Below, in pieces: positions 57,414 through 64,000 of a stretch of 64,000 nt of DNA. This DNA comes from Oryza sativa Japonica Group (Eukaryota; Streptophyta; Magnoliopsida; Poales; Poaceae): the NCBI RefSeq assembly GCF_034140825.1, contig NC_089045.1, positions 2,352,501 through 2,416,500 of the forward strand. Direction: 5' to 3'. Numbering within the stretch: position 1 is the first letter of the stretch; the number at the start of each line of letters is the position of its first letter. The notes below the pieces were generated by a model that did no database searches, was not told the origin of the DNA, and worked only from the letters and a program-made list of their open reading frames with translations. The position numbers and the translations under genes were made by a program.

Positions 57414-59552
57414 AATAGGACAACTTGCCTTAGGTAAACAGGGCAAGTTCTTATTGTATGTCCCGTCAAACGACAAAACCCACATTTCCTCTTGCGTTTC
57501 TCCAAGAAACCTCTCATTCTCTTTGTAGGAGCTCCTTTAGGGACAACTAGTTCTGGATCAAGCACTTTCTCACTACTTTCAATGTCAGTGCGCATACTTT
57601 GACGAACCACATGACCAAACTGAATCTCAAAGTTGTCACAATTTGCACTACAGTCATCTTCAAGCATCAAATTATCTAGCATTTTCATCACCTTCAGTGT
57701 ACTTTCTTCTGTCATGGAACATCGGAAAAAAGCTTCACTAGCCACTGTTCGTAGTTGACGATAGCGTTCCATCTGGTCTGACCATGTGTAAACTTCACCA
57801 TACCTATCTGAAGGAAATGCAGATTTTGCTTGCATTGTCCACCGTCGTGCTATGCAGAAGCTTGGTATGGCCTCTAACTGTAAATAACTCAAAACTGCAA
57901 ATATGTGATGACATGGTATGTACTGACACTCCATTTTCCGGCAAGGACAGGCCATGCTACACAGTAATGCTTCCTCAAACATGCAGGTCACAATGACAAT
58001 TTTATCTTTTCCAATCAAATGCAATACATACCTTACACATTGGTCCTCTTCGATGGTATCTATTACCTCTCAATTGATGCCCATGTATATCTCAACCTTC
58101 ACCTTTTTGAAAATTTTAGGCGTGAACACACGTGCTGCATCCTTCTCAATTAGTGTAGCTTCATTAGCAGTAAATGGTACCTGATTGTGAAGCCTTTGCA
58201 TCCAACTCTGCCTCTTGGTGATGGATACGCGACAAACAATGTTCATAATGCTCCACCAAAATAACTAGGCTCATCTTACGATCCAACAACCTATGAAGTT
58301 TTGAGTTCAAGCTTTCACTGCGTTGATTGCTCTTCATGCTGAGAAAAACCCTCCCTTTAGTGTATGTTGCTGCCCACTTTTTCCTTAAATTATACATCCT
58401 CTTCAACCACTTATTGTCGTCCGATACCTTATGCTTAATCTTAAACTCTACCCACTTTCTTTCAAACTCATCTTCATCAAACTCACTATGCACAAGTGTT
58501 CTAAAATCTGAAAGCATGGCTGGACTAAGGTTCCGTGCCATATTTTGCTCAATATGCCAGGTGCACAACCTATGGTCAGAATTGGGAAACACATGTAGGA
58601 TTGCCCGACGCATTGCATTGTCTCCATCAGTGATCACAGACTTGGGATGTTTCTGACACATACAAGTTAAAAACTGGCGTAGGACCCATTCATATGTCTC
58701 AACCCTTTCATCTGAAACTACAGCACATGCAAATATCACAGTTGACCCATGGTGATTGACCCCAACAAAAGGAATGAAGGGGAGATTGTATTTGTTTACA
58801 CGATATGTGCTATCAAACACAACAACATCACCAAATGCATCATAATCTATCCTTGATTGCGGGTCCGACCAAAATAGCCTCTTCAAGCATCCTGCTTGGT
58901 CTATCTCGTAATCATAATAGAACTCCATATCATCCTTCTGCCGTGCTTGCATGTACTTAAGAACATGGTCAGCATCTCCACCTTTAATCCGTTTCTTTTT
59001 CAGCTTCACAAAAAAATTGTACATATCCCTAGAAGTAAAACCAGTACCCTCATAACCACCATGGTCTCTCTCCATTATATCCATCACTTGATGCTGATGC
59101 AAACCTACATCTCTCAATTCTACCATCTTAGCCTGTTCTGCAGGAGTTATTCTACGATGTGAGCGGAGAAATGGCACTTGATCACCTTTACACAACGGAT
59201 GGTTATGCTTCGACACAAACCTAACGACATACCAGTTACCTTCTTTCTGATATAGTTTAATCTCAAACTGAGCTTTGCAACCACAACGAGTTAGTGCCTG
59301 TGGCTCCCTACTTCTGTTGGAAACATCCATATATAACTCCTTTCTAAATCCTTCCCTTGAGCATGTGAATCTACGATGAATTATTATCCCACTAAAACGA
59401 TCACGCCTGCAGTAATCCTTCCTTACACTAAAACCTCTCTCTCTAGCATACTTATTGTAGAACTGAAAACCATGCAACTCACTAGGAAATTTCATGCCTA
59501 TTATCGTAGCATACTCTTCCTGCTCCTCAATACTGCTACCACCGCCTTCCAT
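57414..59552 (-). CDS. FAR1/FHY3-like MULE transposase, broken by one frameshift and one stop
   Basis: The start is at 59552 (MEGGGSSIEEQEEY), just after a 5' UTR intron (donor 59687/59686, acceptor at 59572). In order: a FAR1 WRKY-GCM1-type DNA-binding domain (GFSVRKDYCRRD, FTCSREG, RCGCKAQFEI, HNHPL), the MULE DDE core (VVVFDSTYRVNKYNLPF, VITDGDNAMRRAI and the CTWHIEQN block), and the SLNSKLHRLLDRKMSL region. A SWIM finger (CPCRKMECQYIPCHH) and a zinc knuckle (CGFCRLTGHTIRTC) follow. A one-base shift near 58180 and a TGA at 58072-58070 lie between the catalytic and SWIM parts, so no full-length product is expected. Otherwise the sequence is well preserved, so decay is recent. Host FHY3/FAR1 light-signalling factors derive from such transposases, but the TSD shows this copy is still a transposon. 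Confidence 0.9.
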
Positions 59553-59866
59553 TGCACACAACACAGTAAACCTGCCAATAAGTATGACCACTTTCGTGAC
59601 TACTTCATGCATTGCTTCAACTAGAAAATGAACTACAAACAACAATACAAATGTTGCACATATCATTTTTAGTGCTTGCTAATTACCTGCGGTTGAGGGC
59701 GTACTGACAGCTAGGGCGGCGGCGTCAATGTTCCACAGTTGTCCCAGCGATGCTGGCGTCTTCCGGTTGGATGCGACAGCCAATGGGGCTGGGTGGAGGC
59801 GACGGCCGATGTGCCGTGCTAGAGGCGGCGAGTTGTATGCGACGCCGGGTGGCGGCGGCGACGGCC

Positions 59867-60004
59867 GGAACCCTCGATGCGACGGCGGCCGCGGCGGCTC
59901 GATGCGACGGCCGGAACCCTCGATGCGACGGCGGCCGCGGGGGCTCGATGCGATGGCCGGAACCCTCGATGCGCCGGCGGCCGCGGCGGCTCTCTGCGAT
60001 GGCG
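59867..60004 (+). repeat. 46-bp tandem array in the right subterminal region
   Basis: Three head-to-tail units begin GGAACCCTCGATGCGACGGC at 59867, 59913 and 59959, with a few changes in the last. They lie in the presumed leader or promoter of the minus-strand transposase. Confidence 0.9.
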
Positions 60005-60259
60005 GGTGAGGGAAGACAGCGACGGCAGCCACTACGGTCTCGATCTACTTGCGACAGCGGCAGATGCGAACGAAGAGAAGAAACAGAAGCAGAAGGAAGA
60101 GACCAAGTGATTGGTTAGCAGGGCGGTGATTAGCGGCAGGGCTCAAACCCGATCTTACGATCTTACCCCTGCTAAATTAACGGCTAGATTAGATTGGTAC
60201 CTCGTACCTCATGGCACCTCCTCAAGGACAGTAAAAATGCTCAAATGCTCCAATTATAA

Positions 60260-60666
60260 ACCCTGATGGATAGGATAAGAGTGGAACAACTTTTGCAACA
60301 GTTTATATAATTTAGTTCATTCATTTGGCTCTTTCGCCTAATTATTCTGCTCTCCAGATTGTCGTAATCAAATATCTTATCACATCAAATGCAAAAAGGT
60401 AATGGCCTGATTTTTTTTAGAGACAAAATGGCCTAGCTAATTGGTGGAGAGGGAATATTGGTGCTGAAGCTGTTTCTGCGTGCATCAGTGTCAGTCAGCA
60501 CACAAAAGCACAAGCGAAGAGTTATTAAAAACATTCGATCATAAATGGATCCACATAACATAGTACCAGAAATGAACCAGTAAATTACATGAATCAATTA
60601 AGTGTCTTCCACTCAGATACCAGTATAGATGTACCAAGTATAGTGATACTCGTGCACGCTGGTTAA
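60260..60666. other. Spacer between the FAR1-like MULE and the IQM gene end
   Basis: AT-rich and without ORFs; probably the 3' UTR of the IQM gene near 60500-60666. Confidence 0.5.
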
Positions 60667-63480
60667 TTAGATACTCGTTGCCGGTTCTAACTTAGTTGGG
60701 GCAGCCATCTGGGTTGTTGTAAACTCAGGAGGTGTTGGTAAGTTGGGTGAGAGTGATAGGCTTGCCTGTAGCCTCCTTGAGATTGAAGGAGCTGAAGCCC
60801 TCGGTGAGAGGTTCACCATCTCCAGTGCCTGCATCCTGAGCTGCATTGGATAGTCCTTCACACATCCAATCCTTGGACCAGCCCCAGTGCTCCATTTCAG
60901 GGACAACTTGTGGCCAAGCTGATAGGATCTTGATTCCCTCTTGGATTTCACCCTCTCAAGAATCGCTTTCCGCGGGACGTCGATGGTGGCTCTAGGGCTT
61001 TGTAGCCCACCTGATAAGGTTCTTTGGTAGGTTGGCTTTGCTTGCTCTGTGGCAGCATTGTCGCCTTCGGCACCTTCAACTTGTGAAGATGACCCAGATG
61101 CCTTGTTTTCTAGTACCATGTTTTGTGGGAGAATCAATTGTGGAGGATTGGATTCAATGATGGCAGTGATAGGGCTCTGAACTTTATTAGGAACTGGTTC
61201 TTCATACTAAGCATCATCGTCGGATGGGCGCACCTGAATATATACACAAATAAGAACTCATTGATTGAAACCATGCATTTGATATATTTCATAAATACTT
61301 AGCCTGAAATATGGTGTACCACGTTGTTGAGATCAACTCCATTCTCCTCTAGGAAGTTCATGAAGTTGCTGAGGTTCTCTGCACTTGGTTTGTAGTGACC
61401 ACTATAGGCCCAGATGGACTGAAATCAGAATAGATCATCAGAGATAGAAAAAAGTGCTGATTAATGCACCCAAGGAACAGAATCATGAACAAGTCATATG
61501 AAAATTATCAAAATGTTCTCTTATAATGTGCTTGCGACCAGAAGATTAGATAATCCATTCTGATGTCCTTGTAAGTCGTAACTAAGTAAATTGATCAAAG
61601 AAAAAAAAATCTGAAGAATCTTGTGGGAGTTATATTGGGAAAATGCGATAATGTAAGTAGATATTTTGATTTAGCAACGATAAAAGATAGGTAAATTTAA
61701 ATGACCAGTTTGATCCACTATACAAATTTCAACCACTTACGCGAAAATATTTATAAAATCCATCCAGGCATTGTCTAATATTTGTCACAAAAGGATATGC
61801 ATGCTAAACTGTCATATCAGGAAAGTAAAATGCAGTGCACAAACAATAATGAACCTTGATAACTCCATTTTCTGCTGTAAACCTCCCAGCAGCTATGGTA
61901 GCACCTCCTGCTAAAAAGCTCGAGTGCTGGAACACACCTTTCTCTTTCTGCATGAATAAATCAGCTTATATATATGAGTAAATATTTATAGAGATGCTAA
62001 TTAAGCTACCAGCTTATATGAGTAAATCAGCACTAACGAACACAAAATCCTTATGGCACGGAGAAAATTAAACCACCTTGCCAGCATAAAGTCTCTTCGT
62101 TGTGCTCATAACAAAAATCCACTTTGACCCTTGGCTTGTATCAAGGGGTTCTTCAGAGTACTTATGGATAATCTTTCCTTTTGTAATGATGTATTCATAT
62201 TGCTCACGCTCTTGCTGCAAAACATGCATCAGATATATATAATTGTTAGAACCATCTGTAGGTAGGAAGCAAAAATATAGATCTCACTAACAATATTTTC
62301 ATGTTACAATTTTGTAGGTTGCTGAATTTAATGGTTTGTTTCAGTTGTCAAGGATTATATATGCAGCAACTATAGAAATGATCTTACCGGACCAAGATAT
62401 TTTATGCATTGCTTCTTCAGCTGAGCTCTTGGACACTCAGGAAGGTCAACATCTTTTCCCTCCCCAATATCAAGCCTACATTTGCAAAAAGAACATTACT
62501 GAAATCACTGCACAATCAAACCACTTACTGAAATTTATGTGATTCAGTGCAACACTGAACTTAATGCATTCTATTTGCAAATTAATCTCTTTTTGTCAGA
62601 CACATCCAACCAGTTTAATTATTCCAATGACATGGAGTAGTTTGCAAATGCAAGCACACAAATCACAGTCAACTTCTCACCAGTAGAAAAAAGGCTGGCC
62701 GGCCTGGCTTTGGCACCAGACATCATAGTAGCACTGCAGATTGTGACCATATCTATGCCGTGGGTCAATCTATACAACGAATGATAATTGCTGTCATAAT
62801 TGCATATGTGCATCAAAAGTTTCACATAATGAACGAAAAAAAGCAGAAGCAGAAGCTTCCATCACGCCATCATGATAAGCTGTGAAGCTTTCTCATGAGC
62901 GATGATGTATTCATGCTCACACCTGACGAACTACAAGTCCAATTAAGTCAACTGATAGCAGCCTCTTTTCACGTGTATATATATAATAAAACAATAAAAC
63001 AAATACCATTAATTTCTGAACCATAAAGGTACTAGTAATACACTAATACCTGATCAAGTAAAGAACACTGGTAAAAAAAAAACACTAGTAGATTTGTACT
63101 GTTGTACTTACAGCCTCGATCCAGTGCTGGAATGCCAGCTTCCGAGCCTTGGCGTCTCTTGATAAACCCTGACCCACCTGCATCAAAGCTCAGATTTTTT
63201 ACAGCAATTTCGACACAAACAGAAGATTAATCAAGGAGATGCAGACCAGACAAACCAAAAGAATGCCTCCTTTTTTTCTTAACCAAAAGAATGCCTTCTT
63301 TTTTTCTTGTGGAATTTTGTGGTAGGCTGCAGGTAGCAGCAACTGAGAAACGGAAGGAAGTAGGAGACCTTGGAAGCAATGATGCTGACACGGCTCCAGC
63401 GGGAGGCGACGGTCTCCGGGTTAGGGTCGTGGAAGGAGATGGTGCTGTAGCTCAGCCGCGCGTAGTCCAGCGCTTGCCAC
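60667..63480 (-). CDS. IQM-family IQ-motif calmodulin-binding protein, 3' part
   Basis: Eight exons on the minus strand: 63480-63369, 63177-63112, 62769-62681, 62475-62388, 62214-62077, 61947-61855, 61418-61320 and the last from 61233 (or 61206) to 60667. The protein blocks are [108 protein letters not shown] and, at the end, [13 protein letters not shown]...LEMVNLSPR. These are the conserved order of Arabidopsis IQM1-6, Ca-independent calmodulin binders in stress, stomatal and growth responses. The IQ motif and N-terminus lie beyond the window. With the acceptor at 61234 the last exon meets TAG at 61209-61207 after eight codons; the TAG's own AG can serve as acceptor 27 nt downstream and keeps the frame open for 179 more residues. 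Confidence 0.9.
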
Positions 63481-63741
63481 CTTCAAACAATCCAACCCAC
63501 AAACTTAATTTCTCGGTTAAAAAATTTGATTACTTTTAGATTTCTATTTTCTCTACACAAATTAAACAGTTTGAAACTTTGAATGGATGCAGGATGCTCA
63601 TGCCATAATCTCAAAGTCCGGAGGCTAAGTTCCAAACAGATTATTGAGCAAATAGTTGTCACCGATTATCTACTTGATTATTAAGATAAATTAGATATTT
63701 TTGATATATAAACTTAATAGATAACTTAAAAACAATGAGTA
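63481..63741. other. IQM intron, no feature
   Basis: AT-rich sequence upstream (minus strand) of the first visible IQM exon. No coding exon with IQ motif was found here. Confidence 0.5.
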
Positions 63742-64000
63742 AAACGCATAAAACGGTCCTTAAATTTGTAGGGTTGTGACATCTAGGTTCCTAAACTCAC
63801 AAAATACAGATTTAGGTCTCAGAACTTGTCAAAGTGTATCATTTAGGTCCCAAATCGACACAATCCCTATATGATCCTATGTGGCGCTGATGTGGCATGC
63901 CATATGGACGTGACGTGTCCTTTTCTTCTTTTTTCCTAACTTTTTCTTCTTTTTCTTTTTTGTTTTCTTCTCATTCTTATTTTTTCCCCTCTCTTCTATT
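63742..64000. mobile_element. Possible end of a transposon running out of the window
   Basis: The block from ACGCATAAAACGGTCCTTAA has repeated TTAGGTC / CTAGGTTCC words and a GTGGCGCTGATGTGGCATGC stretch, as in the subterminal parts of MULE-like or other DNA transposons of rice. Only one side is present, so superfamily and boundaries are open. It would lie in an intron of the IQM gene. Confidence 0.35.

Larger units (their letters stand above)
56446..60250 (-). mobile_element. FAR1-like MULE (Jittery type) with perfect 9-bp TSD
   Basis: The 3805-bp element is bounded by the exact duplication CAATTATAA (56437-56445 and 60251-60259). The ends start GAGCATCTTTCCCATCCT and (inverse of the right end) GAGCATTTGAGCATTTTTAC. 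They are similar only over a short stretch, so this belongs to the MULE group with short or degenerate TIRs. The single gene is a minus-strand FAR1/FHY3-like transposase. Both subterminal regions are GC-rich tandem repeats. The TSD places insertion in plain AT-rich DNA. Confidence 0.92.

Noticed and set aside
58025-58180. An intron at the break of the FAR1-like transposase
   Set aside because: A GT dinucleotide is present, but the would-be intron encodes the conserved ARVFTPKIF segment of FAR1-type transposases. A frameshift plus a stop is the better reading.

Overview
This 64 kb window is plant nuclear DNA, almost certainly from a grass and most likely rice (Oryza). The evidence is GC-rich first exons next to AT-rich intergenic DNA, small GT-AG introns, many Stowaway, Tourist and hAT-type MITEs with clean target-site duplications (TSDs), a Pack-MULE, and a PINOID-type kinase very like the grass BIF2/OsPID proteins. 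If that kinase is OsPID itself, the window would lie on rice chromosome 12; this is inference.

Left part (1-11.2 kb) is mobile DNA. An LTR fragment (1-1220) is followed by a Stowaway MITE and a 616-bp MULE-type MITE (1902-2517) with a 9-10 bp TSD. Next comes a Mutator-like element of about 8.6 kb (about 2634-11222) with terminal inverted repeats (TIRs) of about 110 bp. It carries three genes in the same direction: a MuDR/SWIM transposase with one in-frame stop, an intact eight-exon plant mobile domain (PMD) protein of 750 codons, and an intact three-exon protein with two GRF-type zinc fingers. Both ends hold paired 60-75 nt hairpins built on one GC-rich core. This element is the most interesting object here.

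Middle part (11.4-41 kb) holds host genes: a RING-H2 protein (11.5 kb, +), a kinase-less B-lectin/PAN membrane protein (14.5 kb, +), a chloroplast CA1Pase-like double histidine-phosphatase (22.8-25.8 kb, +), a DUF868 protein (32.5 kb, +), a two-exon Dabb-domain protein (36.7-37.3 kb, -) and an ATL-type RING-H2 membrane protein (38.5-40.9 kb, -). Between the lectin and CA1Pase genes sits a 4.5 kb LTR retrotransposon with two LTRs and TSD ATATT. It shows no recognisable coding capacity and has an internal 78-79 bp hairpin array. A roughly 6.7 kb stretch after CA1Pase has no gene I can recognise, but contains a diverged tandem duplication and three Stowaway-like MITEs.

Right part (41-64 kb): a Helitron-like element, a tRNA-Ala(AGC) gene (-), a Pack-MULE that captured part of a family-43 glycosyltransferase gene, the PINOID-type AGC kinase (49.2-53.6 kb, +, 3 kb intron carrying a MITE), a complete FAR1-like MULE with a perfect 9-bp TSD (56446-60250), and the 3' eight exons of an IQM (IQ-motif calmodulin-binding) gene (-) whose 5' end lies beyond the window.

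The host genes form no operon or obvious shared pathway. Their themes are signalling (PINOID, IQM, lectin), ubiquitin ligation (two RING proteins), plastid metabolism (CA1Pase) and stress (Dabb). The transposon families interact visibly: the MULE-type MITE near 2 kb shares its terminal architecture with the three-gene MULE and is probably a non-autonomous relative.
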